From NCBI RefSeq assembly GCF_020177335.1, contig NZ_JAIVMG010000005.1:219410-283409 (forward strand): a stretch of 64,000 bases of DNA, read 5' to 3'. The position numbers and the translations under genes were made by a program. The notes beneath the pieces were generated by a model. The model was not told where the DNA came from and ran no database searches. It saw only the letters and a list, made by a program, of their open reading frames with translations. How positions within the stretch are numbered: the stretch's first letter is position 1; every line of letters starts with the position of its first letter. The stretch comes from Stappia indica (lineage in GTDB: Bacteria > Pseudomonadota > Alphaproteobacteria > Rhizobiales > Stappiaceae). Shown here piece by piece: positions 32,910-41,228 of this stretch.

Positions 32910-33761
32910 ATGATCCGCTCACTCGTCACCGCCGCCGCTCTGGTCCTCGCCGGGGCCGCTCAGGCAGAGCCAATCAAATTCGCCGTGACCGACATCGAAG
33001 GGCTGGAAGCACTCCAACAGGAGTTTGCGCCCTTCGAGAAAGCTCTTGAGGAGGCATCCGGCCAGGATATCGAACTTCTGCCGGTCAATTCCCGCACGGC
33101 CGCGGTCGAAGCGCTGAAGCAGGGACTGGTGGACCTGGTGCTGACCGGGCCGGCCGAATATGTCGTCATCAACGGGCTGACGGACGCCAAGATCGTTACC
33201 GCCTGGCAGCGTCCGAACTACTACGCTCAGATCGTCGCCATGTCGTCGGGACCGATCAAATCGGTCAACGATCTCAAGGGCAAGACCGTCACCTTCGGGT
33301 CCGTCGGCTCGACCTCGCAGCACCTCGGCCCGGCGCAGGTTCTCGCCGATTTCGGCCTGGCCTATGGCTCCGACTACAAGCCCCAGATCATCTCGCGCAA
33401 TGTGGCGGCGGAAGCGCTCATTCGCGGCGATGTCCAGGCCATCGGCATGAACGAAGGGCATCTGGCGTCGATCCGCAAGGCGTTCCCCGACCAGTCCTTC
33501 ACCGTCATCGCGCGCGGGCGTGACCTGCCCAACGACATTCTGGTGGCGCGCAAGGATGCCGACCCCGAAGCCATCGCCGCGATCAAGAAGGCCTTTGTCG
33601 AACAATCCGACAAGCTGATGGCTGCGATCCTCAAGGGCGACGATAACCAGAAATACAAGGGCGGCTTCTTCCTCAACGAGGTGAGCGACAGCGATTACGA
33701 CTACGTCCGCTCCATGTATGCAACCATTGGCGTCGACAGCAATGCTTTCGTCGGCGAGTGA
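32910..33761 (+). CDS. phnD: PhnD, phosphonate-binding periplasmic protein
   Basis: 283 residues from the ATG at 32910 with GGAG five bases away. The signal peptide MIRSLVTAAALVLAGAAQA is clear. The mature protein has the PhnD family signature: IKFAVTDIEGLEALQQEFAPF, DLVLTGPAEYVVI, GKTVTFGSVGSTSQHLGP and the C-terminal DYDYVRSMY. It binds phosphonates or phosphite for uptake by PhnCE. Confidence 0.92.
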   Translation: MIRSLVTAAALVLAGAAQAEPIKFAVTDIEGLEALQQEFAPFEKALEEASGQDIELLPVNSRTAAVEALKQGLVDLVLTGPAEYVVINGLTDAKIVTAWQRPNYYAQIVAMSSGPIKSVNDLKGKTVTFGSVGSTSQHLGPAQVLADFGLAYGSDYKPQIISRNVAAEALIRGDVQAIGMNEGHLASIRKAFPDQSFTVIARGRDLPNDILVARKDADPEAIAAIKKAFVEQSDKLMAAILKGDDNQKYKGGFFLNEVSDSDYDYVRSMYATIGVDSNAFVGE

Positions 33762-34602
33762 GGCCCTTCTCGACCGGCCCGCGCGGGAGCCCCAGCGGCT
33801 TCCCGCGCGTGCGGACGTGACAGATGGGCGGCCGACCCCGGCCGCCCGAAGCGGCACGCCTGTCATCGACGCCCGGGGCTTGATGAAGTCCTATGACCAG
33901 CGTCGTCCGATCCTCAAGGGTGTCGATCTCGCCATTTCCGCCGGCGAGCGCGTGGCCCTCATCGGATCGAACGGCTCTGGGAAATCCACACTCCTGCGAT
34001 GCCTGATCGGCCTGCATGGCATCTCGGGCGGTTCGCTGGCGACCATGAACCAGAACCTGTCCGCCAGAAACCACCGGGCCGTGCAAGACAGCATTCGCCT
34101 GAAGACCGGCTTCGTGTTTCAGAAACACTGCCTGGTGCGACGCAGAACCGTCCTGTCAAACGTCGTACATGGTTTCTTCGGCACACCGGGAAGCTGGCGC
34201 GCCCATTCGCACCATCTTGCGCCGACGGCCTGGCGGATGCGTGCGATGGAGGCACTCGACGACGTGCGCCTTGCCGACCGCGCCCTCGCTCGCGCCGACA
34301 CCCTGTCGGGCGGGCAACAACAGCGTGTCGCCATTGCACGAGCGCTGGTGCGCCAGCCGCGTCTTCTGATCGCCGACGAGCCGGCGGCCAGTCTCGATCC
34401 GCTCTCCGGCCAAAACGTGATGGAACTGTTCGCGCGGCTGTGCGCCGACCATGGCATCACGCTGCTGTTCACCTCGCACGACATGGACCACGCCCTCACC
34501 TATGCCAACCGTGTGGTGGCGCTCAAGAACGGGCGGATCCTGTTCGACAAGGCGAGCGACAAGGTCTCGCAAGAAGATCTGAAAGACACATTCGATGACT
34601 GA
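33742..34602 (+). CDS. phnC: PhnC, phosphonate ABC transporter ATP-binding protein
   Basis: About 286 residues from the ATG at 33742, which overlaps the end of phnD; other starts at 33718 or 33817 are possible because no clear ribosome-binding site is seen. An extra N-terminal stretch of about 40 Ala/Pro/Arg residues precedes the ABC domain. Walker A is IGSNGSGKSTLL, the Q-loop FVFQKHCLV, signature LSGGQQQRVAIARALV, Walker B LLIADEPAASLDP, and the switch His in FTSHDMDHA. It powers PhnDE uptake. Confidence 0.9.
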   Translation: MLSSASEALLDRPAREPQRLPARADVTDGRPTPAARSGTPVIDARGLMKSYDQRRPILKGVDLAISAGERVALIGSNGSGKSTLLRCLIGLHGISGGSLATMNQNLSARNHRAVQDSIRLKTGFVFQKHCLVRRRTVLSNVVHGFFGTPGSWRAHSHHLAPTAWRMRAMEALDDVRLADRALARADTLSGGQQQRVAIARALVRQPRLLIADEPAASLDPLSGQNVMELFARLCADHGITLLFTSHDMDHALTYANRVVALKNGRILFDKASDKVSQEDLKDTFDD

Positions 34603-35395
34603 TATCCGGCACGCGGCTCCCAGTCGCCTTTCCGGCCTCACACCCACGCATTTCGTTGCCATCGTGACGCTGGGCGCCTTGATCCTGGCCTCCATGGGGC
34701 AGGTTGCCCCCTCCCCGCAGCAGCTCGCCACCGGCCTCCCGGGCATGGTCGATCTTGTCGGCAGGATGCTGCCGCCGAACACCGAGCCGGCCTTTCTCTG
34801 GCGTGTCGGCGTGCGCATTCTGGAGACCTTCCAGATCGCCCTGGTCGGTGCGGCCATCGGCATCGTCCTCAGCCTGCCGGTCGCCTGGCTCGCAGCGCGC
34901 GGCGTCTCGCCGCTGGGGCGCGGACACTATGTCTTCAAGGCGTTTGTCTCGTTCTTGCGAACCGTGCCCGATCTGGTCTGGGCCCTTCTGTTCGTCGCCA
35001 CCGTCGGCCTTGGCGCCGTCGCCGGAACCATGACCATCATGGTCGACACCATCGGCTTTTGCGGCCGCTTCTTCGCCGAAGCGATGGAAGATGCCGAAAA
35101 GGATCCGCAGGACGCGCTGACGGCCATCGGCGCCCGCCGCAGTTCCATTCTCGCCGGCGCGATCCTGCCGGACATCGCGCCGTCGCTGACCAATTCATCG
35201 CTGTTTGCGCTGGAAAAAGCCGTGCGTTCCTCGGTCGTCCTTGGCCTCGTGGGCGCCGGCGGCATCGGTCAGGAGTTGAAGGTTGCGTTCGACCTCTTTC
35301 AGTACCGCAACGCCTCGACGATCATTCTCGTGATCTTCGTGATCGTGCTGGCCATGGAACTGATCACCGACAAGCTCCGCGCCCGCATCCAGTAG
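34595..35395 (+). CDS. phnE: PhnE, phosphonate ABC transporter permease
   Basis: 266 residues with about five to six membrane helices. The PhnE EAA-like loop is FFAEAMEDAEKDPQDALTAIGA, followed by SLTNSSLFALEKAVRSS and VGAGGIGQELKVAFDL. The start overlaps phnC by eight bases. The last 237 bases have a homologous copy at 61668-61904 with 18 base differences. Confidence 0.92.
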   Translation: MTDIRHAAPSRLSGLTPTHFVAIVTLGALILASMGQVAPSPQQLATGLPGMVDLVGRMLPPNTEPAFLWRVGVRILETFQIALVGAAIGIVLSLPVAWLAARGVSPLGRGHYVFKAFVSFLRTVPDLVWALLFVATVGLGAVAGTMTIMVDTIGFCGRFFAEAMEDAEKDPQDALTAIGARRSSILAGAILPDIAPSLTNSSLFALEKAVRSSVVLGLVGAGGIGQELKVAFDLFQYRNASTIILVIFVIVLAMELITDKLRARIQ

Positions 35396-35813
35396 CGAAA
35401 CGCTCGCAGGGCCAGCCGCACAGGCCATCCGCCCGAAACAGCAAATCGCACCAGTCACGTTCCCGGTTTCGGCAAGCGGTGCGAAGAACGACCGGACGAT
35501 GGGGCGACTCTGTCTCCGCCCACCCCCGTCTCCGCCCGTCCCATGACCTTCAATTGACGTTAAGTTGCAGTCCGGGATCCCGAAAGCAGGAGCCCGGGCT
35601 GCGCCCTGCCCATTCGTATGCGCCGCCCTTCCCTTGCGGATCTCCCTAATTCATTTCGGGTCATCCACTCAACAATCCTCTGATCCGTCATCACTTCTCT
35701 TTCATGGTCATTCGTTGTTACGACACTAACCTCCAGCGAGAATTCATTACGCAATTTTTACAATCTAAAGGCACATAGAATCTTCTTGACAACCGCAGGG
35801 ATAGTCAATGATC
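35396..35813. other. Non-coding stretch between phn operon and second biosynthetic cluster
   Basis: No convincing gene is seen in either strand. The first half is GC-rich like the genes; from about 35640 the composition turns clearly AT-rich, which marks a boundary and leads into the promoter of the next cluster. A short leftward frame at 35560-35754 lacks family features. Confidence 0.5.
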
Positions 35814-35841
35814 CTGACAAGGACAGTCTTGCTTACATAAT
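35814..35841 (+). promoter_or_regulatory. Candidate promoter of the second biosynthetic cluster
   Basis: CTGACA (35814-35819), a 16-base spacer and CATAAT (35836-35841) lie 29 bases before the ATG at 35871, in an AT-rich region. The distance would leave a short leader that contains the GGGGGGGAAA ribosome-binding area. An alternative TTGACA about 30 bases further upstream lacks a good -10 partner. Confidence 0.45.
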
Positions 35842-35870
35842 TGCAGATCGCATCTTGGGGGGGAAATGTG

Positions 35871-36761
35871 ATGCCGGAAGCTGTCGCGGACGTTCGCGTG
35901 GAGAAGGAAGGGCTGAATTTCCGGGGCCTGTCCGGTGAAAGAAAGCCGGCAGAAGAATTCCGCTTCTGCGAGGGCCAGGCCGGGGACATGTCTCTGGTGG
36001 CCGACGTGCTGGAGGGGCGCCAGCTGGGTGTCATCTACCGGAATTATCTTCACCAGGAAGCCTGCGACGCGATCAAGGACAACTTCTGGCGGAACACCTT
36101 CCGCTATTCGCGGGGAGCCGACGCTCCTGCCGAGTATCTCGGCACCTATCACTACCGAAAGCCCTTGCACCGTTACGCCGGGGAATCGGCGGAGGCCAAC
36201 AGGCACCTGCCGGGGCTCTTCGAAGGCCTGACGAACCCGGTGGAAGCATTCCGAAATGATCTGAACCGGGAGCTTGGCCGGCGCGGGCGCCGCCTGAGAC
36301 AGGCGGTCTGCAAGGGGCAGGAGACTTGCCGCTTCGTGATGCGGTCCTGGAGCGGCGAAAAGGAGTTCGCGCTCGAAGCCCACGACGATGAGTCCCAGTG
36401 CCTCGATCCCTTGCAGGACGGTTTCGAGATCCAGACGGCGGCGCGCAGGAACGCTCTCGGCGCGGTCAACCTTTGCCTTGAAAACGGATCGGGCGGCCTG
36501 CTGCGCATGTGGAACATCCGGCCGGATCTGGCTTCAAAGGTCGCGCTGGGGCTTGAGGTGACCGGATCGCCGTATCCGCCGGAGTGCCTTGATGGGATCG
36601 AGTGCTTCGACGTGCCCATAAGGGCGGGTGACCTTTACGTTTTCGACGGCCGCTTCGTCCATGCCGTCACCATCCTGGAGGGGCACCAGCAAACCGGACG
36701 GGCGACGATCTCGTTCCTGCTCGCGAACCTCGACGATCGTGAAACCATAAGCTGGACCTGA
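35871..36761 (+). CDS. 2-oxoglutarate/Fe(II)-dependent oxygenase-like protein
   Basis: 296 residues from the ATG at 35871 with a purine-rich GGGGGGGAAA ribosome-binding area. The metal and cosubstrate residues of a double-stranded beta-helix oxygenase can be placed: LEAHDDESQ with His171 and Asp173, FDGRFVHAV with His264, and GRATISF with Arg277 for 2-oxoglutarate. Only the C-terminal half has this pattern; the N-terminal 140 residues are unassigned. It is the first gene of the cluster and would hydroxylate or desaturate the core. The hydroxyl could be the acceptor for the carbamoyltransferase in the next gene. Confidence 0.75.
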   Translation: MPEAVADVRVEKEGLNFRGLSGERKPAEEFRFCEGQAGDMSLVADVLEGRQLGVIYRNYLHQEACDAIKDNFWRNTFRYSRGADAPAEYLGTYHYRKPLHRYAGESAEANRHLPGLFEGLTNPVEAFRNDLNRELGRRGRRLRQAVCKGQETCRFVMRSWSGEKEFALEAHDDESQCLDPLQDGFEIQTAARRNALGAVNLCLENGSGGLLRMWNIRPDLASKVALGLEVTGSPYPPECLDGIECFDVPIRAGDLYVFDGRFVHAVTILEGHQQTGRATISFLLANLDDRETISWT

Positions 36762-36808
36762 AACGCGTAGGCGCGAGCAACAATGGCTATCCGGAGCGTG
36801 GGGGGAGC

Positions 36809-38413
36809 ATGCGCATATTGTCGTTCAAACCAGGTCATGACGGCCACATCTGTCTGGTCGAGAATGGCCGGCTGGTCTTCAGCATGGAGGCCGAGAAGGA
36901 TTCCTGGCCCCGCTACGAGGTCGTCACGCCAGCCCTGGTGCAAAGGGCGATGGAATTGTGTCCGGATATGCCGGACGTGATCGCCATGTCCGGCTGGGCA
37001 AAGGGATTTCACTCAGTTTCCGCTCCGACGGACGGCAGGTATTTCGGCTGGGACGACGACTGCGTCATTTCGCAAACCCGCCGCATCTTCGGCCAGGAGA
37101 TCAAATATTTCGCGTCGTCGCACGAACGCTCTCACATCTTCTGTTCGTTTGCGCTATCGCCTTTCCCGCAAGGGGAGCCGTTCTACGCGCTGGTGTGGGA
37201 GGGCAACATCGGCTCGTTCTACCGGGTGGACGGCGGCATGACCGTCGAGCACATCGGCCAGCCGTTGGTCGATCCCGGCAACAAGTATGCCTATCTCTAT
37301 GCCCTTGCCGATCCGTCCTTCCCGGTTGGTCTCGGCCACTTCCGCTTCGAGGATGCGGGCAAGCTGATGGCCCTTGCCTCCTACGGCAGTCCGGGCACTC
37401 CCGATGCGGAGCAACGGCGCGTCATCGACCGGATCCTGGAACAGGACTCCATCCTTCTGACGCTCGACAAGGCGACCTTCAAGAACAGTCCCTACTTCAA
37501 TATCGGCATTCAATCCGACGCTTTCAAACAGCTCGCGAGATTTCACTCCGACGCGATTTTCGAGAGGTTCCATTCATTCGCCAAGGCGAACCTGACGGAA
37601 GGTCTTCCGCTCGTCATCTCCGGTGGTTGCGGTCTCAATTGCGACTGGAACTCGGCCTGGAAGGCAAGCGGGCTGTTTGCCGATGTCTTCGTCCCGCCCT
37701 GCACCAACGATTCAGGCTCGGCGATCGGCACCGCGGCCGAAGCCCAGCATCACTACACCGGCTCGGCGAAACTGGCGTGGAGCGTCTATGCGGGCGAGCC
37801 GTTCATCAATGACGTCGATGACGGCGAGATCGACGTCGCAGAGAAGCGTGCGCTGGACCTTCACGAGATCGCCGAGGATCTGGCGCGCGGCCACGTCATC
37901 GCCTGGGTGCAGGGCAACTACGAGATCGGCCCACGGGCGCTCGGCAACCGCTCCCTCCTCGCATCGCCGCTGACAAAGGAGATGCATGCCCGCCTGAACG
38001 CGGTCAAGGCGCGGGAGGGGTTTCGGCCGATTGCACCGATCTGCCTCGAAGAGGAAGTGGACAGGCTGTTCGAAAACGACGGCGCCAGCCCTCACATGCT
38101 CTACTTCCAGAAGGTGAAGACCGACGCCATCCCGGCCGTGACGCACGTTGACGGCTCCGCCAGGCTCCAGTCGGTAAACCGCGACGACAACCCTGAAGTT
38201 CACGCCCTGCTTTCCGCCTTCAAGCAAAGGACGGGCTACGGGGTGCTGTGCAACACCTCGCTCAACTTCAAGGGGACAGGATTCATCAATCGCCTGAGCG
38301 ACCTTCACCGCTATGCCGTGGAGCATGGACTCGACGGCTATGTCGTCGGAAAGACCTACTACAAGCTGAATGAGGCCCGAAATGAACGCCAACAGCTTAT
38401 CGAAGTCGCATGA
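36809..38413 (+). CDS. O-carbamoyltransferase, CmcH-like branch of the NodU family
   Basis: 534 residues beginning MRILSFKPGHDGHICLVENG. The FKPGHDG opening and EAEKDSWPRYE follow the hydroxymethylcephem carbamoyltransferase (CmcH) of cephamycin producers rather than NodU. Other blocks: SSHERSHI with His105 and His109, WEGNIGSF (Glu131 where D-G-x-G is usual), ISGGCGLNCDWN, NDSGSAIGTA, YEIGPRALGNRS, AREGFRPIAP, THVDGSARLQ and NTSLNFKGTG. No beta-lactam genes accompany it, so the acceptor hydroxyl is different. It is followed by a desaturase overlapping its end by 32 bases. Confidence 0.88.
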   Translation: MRILSFKPGHDGHICLVENGRLVFSMEAEKDSWPRYEVVTPALVQRAMELCPDMPDVIAMSGWAKGFHSVSAPTDGRYFGWDDDCVISQTRRIFGQEIKYFASSHERSHIFCSFALSPFPQGEPFYALVWEGNIGSFYRVDGGMTVEHIGQPLVDPGNKYAYLYALADPSFPVGLGHFRFEDAGKLMALASYGSPGTPDAEQRRVIDRILEQDSILLTLDKATFKNSPYFNIGIQSDAFKQLARFHSDAIFERFHSFAKANLTEGLPLVISGGCGLNCDWNSAWKASGLFADVFVPPCTNDSGSAIGTAAEAQHHYTGSAKLAWSVYAGEPFINDVDDGEIDVAEKRALDLHEIAEDLARGHVIAWVQGNYEIGPRALGNRSLLASPLTKEMHARLNAVKAREGFRPIAPICLEEEVDRLFENDGASPHMLYFQKVKTDAIPAVTHVDGSARLQSVNRDDNPEVHALLSAFKQRTGYGVLCNTSLNFKGTGFINRLSDLHRYAVEHGLDGYVVGKTYYKLNEARNERQQLIEVA

Positions 38414-39599
38414 CACCGAGCGCGGGCCCGATCCCAGAGAGAGCTTTCGCCGGTTCCCGTCGTGGGTCCAGCCAGCGATCACCTTCATCAGCGGAAAGCC
38501 GCTTTCCGGAAGCCGGCCGTTGGTCATCTTCTCGCCGGTCGGCGCGCTGGCCTATGACTACGCCAAATACTTCATCGGCATCCTAGGCGCTGCTGCCGCC
38601 TTCAATCTGGGCGGCGCCTGGCTCCTGACCGTGCCGCTGTTCTGGCTGGCGACCGTAAACGGCGCACGTGCCCTTGCCAGCGATGCCCACTACGCCGGGC
38701 ACGCGGCGCTTACCTTCAAACAGCGCTGGGATCACATCCTGGGTAATCTCATCAGCCTGTCGATCATCTCGGCGAACATGGAGGATTATGCCCACCGGCA
38801 TAACCACGATCATCACGGAAAAACGGGCATCTGCACGACGGAGGACCCGGATATCGCGATGATCGGGCTGATGGGGTTCGAGCTTGGGCGCAAGGAAAGC
38901 TATTACCTGCCGCGGCTCATGCTCACTCTGATTTCTCCGCGATATCACCTTCTCTCGTTCTTCTTCCGGATGAAGACCACCTTCGTGACGGCGCCCGTCT
39001 GGCGAATGGTCGTCGCCGTTCTGGGGGCGGCCACGATCGCTGCGGTGACCTACGCGACCAACGGGTTCGAGACGCTGCTGGTCGCCTGGTTGCTGCCGGT
39101 GCTTCCAGGCTTTGCCTTGAGTTCCGCCCTCCAGTTCCCGAGCGAACACAACTGGCTCGCGCCGCGCGGCAAGGAAGAGCCCTATCGCGACTACGTCATG
39201 AGGGCCTCCTGGGGACGGTTCTTCCTGATCGAAGCGCCCCAGCCGGGCCTTGGCGTCGTGGGCGGGGGCCTTGCCTGGACCGCATGGGCCATACGCATGA
39301 TCCCGCACCTTCTCGCCCGAAGCAGTGTCTGCGTCGTCACCCTTCCCGCCCACGACTTTCATCATCGTTTCGCACGGCGGGAAGACTGGCCCATGGCTCT
39401 CTACCTGCGGCAGGCGGAACAGGACCAGGGCATCCACTACGTCGACTACTACGGGCTCGGCGCTCCCATGCGAAAGGTCTTCCGGAACTGGTCCACCCTT
39501 GCTCCGGAAACGCTTGGCAAGCCGTCGACCTGCCTCGCGCTGGCCGAATCCGTTCTCGCCCGTTTCCGCAGACGAAGCCTGGAGGTGCAAAGCCAATGA
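38382..39599 (+). CDS. Membrane fatty-acid-desaturase-like di-iron enzyme
   Basis: 405 residues from the ATG at 38382 (GAGG upstream); 38370 is an alternative. The three His boxes of the membrane desaturase/hydroxylase superfamily are present: HYAGH, HRHNHDHH and HDFHH. Several hydrophobic spans lie before, between and after them. Because no lipid genes are near and all partners act on amino-acid-like substrates, it may desaturate or hydroxylate the cluster product, as the desaturase RtxC does in rhizobitoxine synthesis. That analogy is from family knowledge and is not shown here. Confidence 0.82.
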   Translation: MNANSLSKSHDTERGPDPRESFRRFPSWVQPAITFISGKPLSGSRPLVIFSPVGALAYDYAKYFIGILGAAAAFNLGGAWLLTVPLFWLATVNGARALASDAHYAGHAALTFKQRWDHILGNLISLSIISANMEDYAHRHNHDHHGKTGICTTEDPDIAMIGLMGFELGRKESYYLPRLMLTLISPRYHLLSFFFRMKTTFVTAPVWRMVVAVLGAATIAAVTYATNGFETLLVAWLLPVLPGFALSSALQFPSEHNWLAPRGKEEPYRDYVMRASWGRFFLIEAPQPGLGVVGGGLAWTAWAIRMIPHLLARSSVCVVTLPAHDFHHRFARREDWPMALYLRQAEQDQGIHYVDYYGLGAPMRKVFRNWSTLAPETLGKPSTCLALAESVLARFRRRSLEVQSQ

Positions 39600-39988
39600 C
39601 TGCCATCGATATCCACGCAGGCCAGCCGGCATCCGCCGAGGCCGCCACATCCGTTCCGTTCGGCATGTTTCAGGCCATCGATGGCGAAGACTGGCCGACG
39701 CTTGCGGCAATGTTCCACCCGACGGCGATCTACGAAAGGCCCGGCTACGCGCCCCTCCTTGGCCGGGACGAGATCATGGAGTTCTACCGCAATGTGCGGA
39801 ACGTCCGGGTCGGCCGGCACCAGGTGGTCGACATCGTGCAGGACGCCGACACAGTGGTCTGCCAGGGCAGGTTTTCCTGCCACACGAAGGATGGCGCACG
39901 CCTCAACGCCGAGTTCTGCGACATCTATGCGCTGAAGGACGGACAGATCCGCCGGCGGAAAACCTATTTCTACAAAGAAACGGTCTGA
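39596..39988 (+). CDS. SnoaL-like (NTF2 fold) small protein
   Basis: 130 residues from the ATG at 39596, overlapping the desaturase stop (ATGA) and preceded by GGAGG. The NTF2/SnoaL pattern is visible: MFQAIDGEDWPTLAAMFHPTAIYERPG near 30-55, then GRDEIMEFY, and the paired strands VVCQGRFSCHTKDG and EFCDIYALKDGQIRRRKTYF. Members act as cyclases, isomerases or binding proteins. SnoaL/polyketide-cyclase-like proteins also accompany AurF-type N-oxygenases in diazeniumdiolate clusters such as mgo and ham, as far as I recall. Confidence 0.8.
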   Translation: MTAIDIHAGQPASAEAATSVPFGMFQAIDGEDWPTLAAMFHPTAIYERPGYAPLLGRDEIMEFYRNVRNVRVGRHQVVDIVQDADTVVCQGRFSCHTKDGARLNAEFCDIYALKDGQIRRRKTYFYKETV

Positions 39989-39989
39989 G

Positions 39990-41228
39990 ATGAACTTCGT
40001 GAACCGCACGCCCCCTCAGTCGGTCAGGGTCTCGCAGATCGCCAGCGAACTGGCTCCCAATGCGATCCGCAACGTGCTGTCGGTTCTGGACAGGCCCGAC
40101 ATCATCTCCTTTGCCGGCGGGATTCCCGACCCGACCCTGTTCCCGCGCGAGCGTATCCGGCACGCCTTCGCAAACGCGCTCGAAGACAGCGGGAGCGACG
40201 TGCTGCAATATGGAGCCTCGCAGGGACATCCGGACCTGCGGCAGGCCCTGGCCGAGCACATGGCGGCCAGGGGCGTTCCGTGCGGCCCTGAGAACATTCT
40301 CGTCACGACGGGGTCACAGCAGGCAATCGAGCTTTGCACCCGCGTCTTTGCCGACCGCGAACTTTCGGTTCTGGTCGATTCCCCGTCATACCTGGGGGCG
40401 TTGCAGGTCTTCCGGGGGCTGGGCGTCCCCATGGTGGAGTTCTCCGACCAGCCCCCCGGGGCATCCAGCCCCGGCATGGCCTACGTGGTCCCGGACTTCG
40501 CCAACCCGACCGGATACACACTGAGCGAAGACCAGCGTCTGGCACTTCTTGGAAGGGCCGACAAGGAGGGCTTCGTGGTCATCGAGGACGCAGCCTATAC
40601 GGAGCTGCGCTACCGCTCCCAGCGAACGAAGTCGATCCTTCAGCTCGATTGCGAGCGGACCGGTGCAATCGAAGGCACGCGCACCCTTTATTGCGGCACC
40701 CTGTCAAAGACACTCGCGCCGGGCATCAGGATCGGCTGGGTTTGTGCGTCGACCGACCTCCTGACGCTTCTGGTCCGGCAGAAGGAAAACGCCGACCTTT
40801 TGACGAACCCCATCAGCCAGGCCGCCGCGGCGCGCCTTCTTGGCGACGGTTTCGACACTCATGTGGACCGGTTGCGCGACGTCTACTCGCAAAGACTGGA
40901 CGCCCTCCTTGAGGCGATCGCGGAGCTGTTCCCTGCCGAAGTCGAGTGCCGTCGCCCCGACGGGGGAATGTTCGTGTGGCTCACGCTTCCCGAACACATG
41001 GACACGGAAGCGATCTTCGCGAAATCGATCCAGGCGAGCAAGGTCGCCTACGTGCCCGGACGCGAGTTCTTCTCCCGGCAGAACCAGCGGCATCATCTCA
41101 GGCTGAACTTCACCCTGAACCCTGAACCGAAGGCGCGCGATGGACTGAAACGGCTCGCAGACCTGCTGCACGACGAGTTCGGCCTGTCCCGTGCTGTTCC
41201 CCGTTCCGGACCGGGGGGAAAAGCCTGA
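39990..41228 (+). CDS. PLP-dependent aminotransferase, class I/II (2-aminoadipate/MocR-core type)
   Basis: 412 residues. Fold-type I residues: QYGASQGHPDLRQALAEH, Asn172 in ANPTGY, Asp200 in VVIEDAAYTE, Lys240 in GTLSKTLAPGIRIGW and Arg in HHLRLNFT. The SFAGGIPDPTLFP opening is that of the LysN/KAT II-like group, which acts on broad amino-acid/2-oxo-acid pairs. It starts one base after the SnoaL-like stop. It probably makes the amino-acid building block that is later N-oxygenated or ligated. Confidence 0.9.
   Translation: MNFVNRTPPQSVRVSQIASELAPNAIRNVLSVLDRPDIISFAGGIPDPTLFPRERIRHAFANALEDSGSDVLQYGASQGHPDLRQALAEHMAARGVPCGPENILVTTGSQQAIELCTRVFADRELSVLVDSPSYLGALQVFRGLGVPMVEFSDQPPGASSPGMAYVVPDFANPTGYTLSEDQRLALLGRADKEGFVVIEDAAYTELRYRSQRTKSILQLDCERTGAIEGTRTLYCGTLSKTLAPGIRIGWVCASTDLLTLLVRQKENADLLTNPISQAAAARLLGDGFDTHVDRLRDVYSQRLDALLEAIAELFPAEVECRRPDGGMFVWLTLPEHMDTEAIFAKSIQASKVAYVPGREFFSRQNQRHHLRLNFTLNPEPKARDGLKRLADLLHDEFGLSRAVPRSGPGGKA

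Noticed and set aside
35560..35754. Short leftward frame before the second cluster
   Set aside because: 64 codons in a boundary region with no homology-like pattern and no convincing ribosome-binding site.
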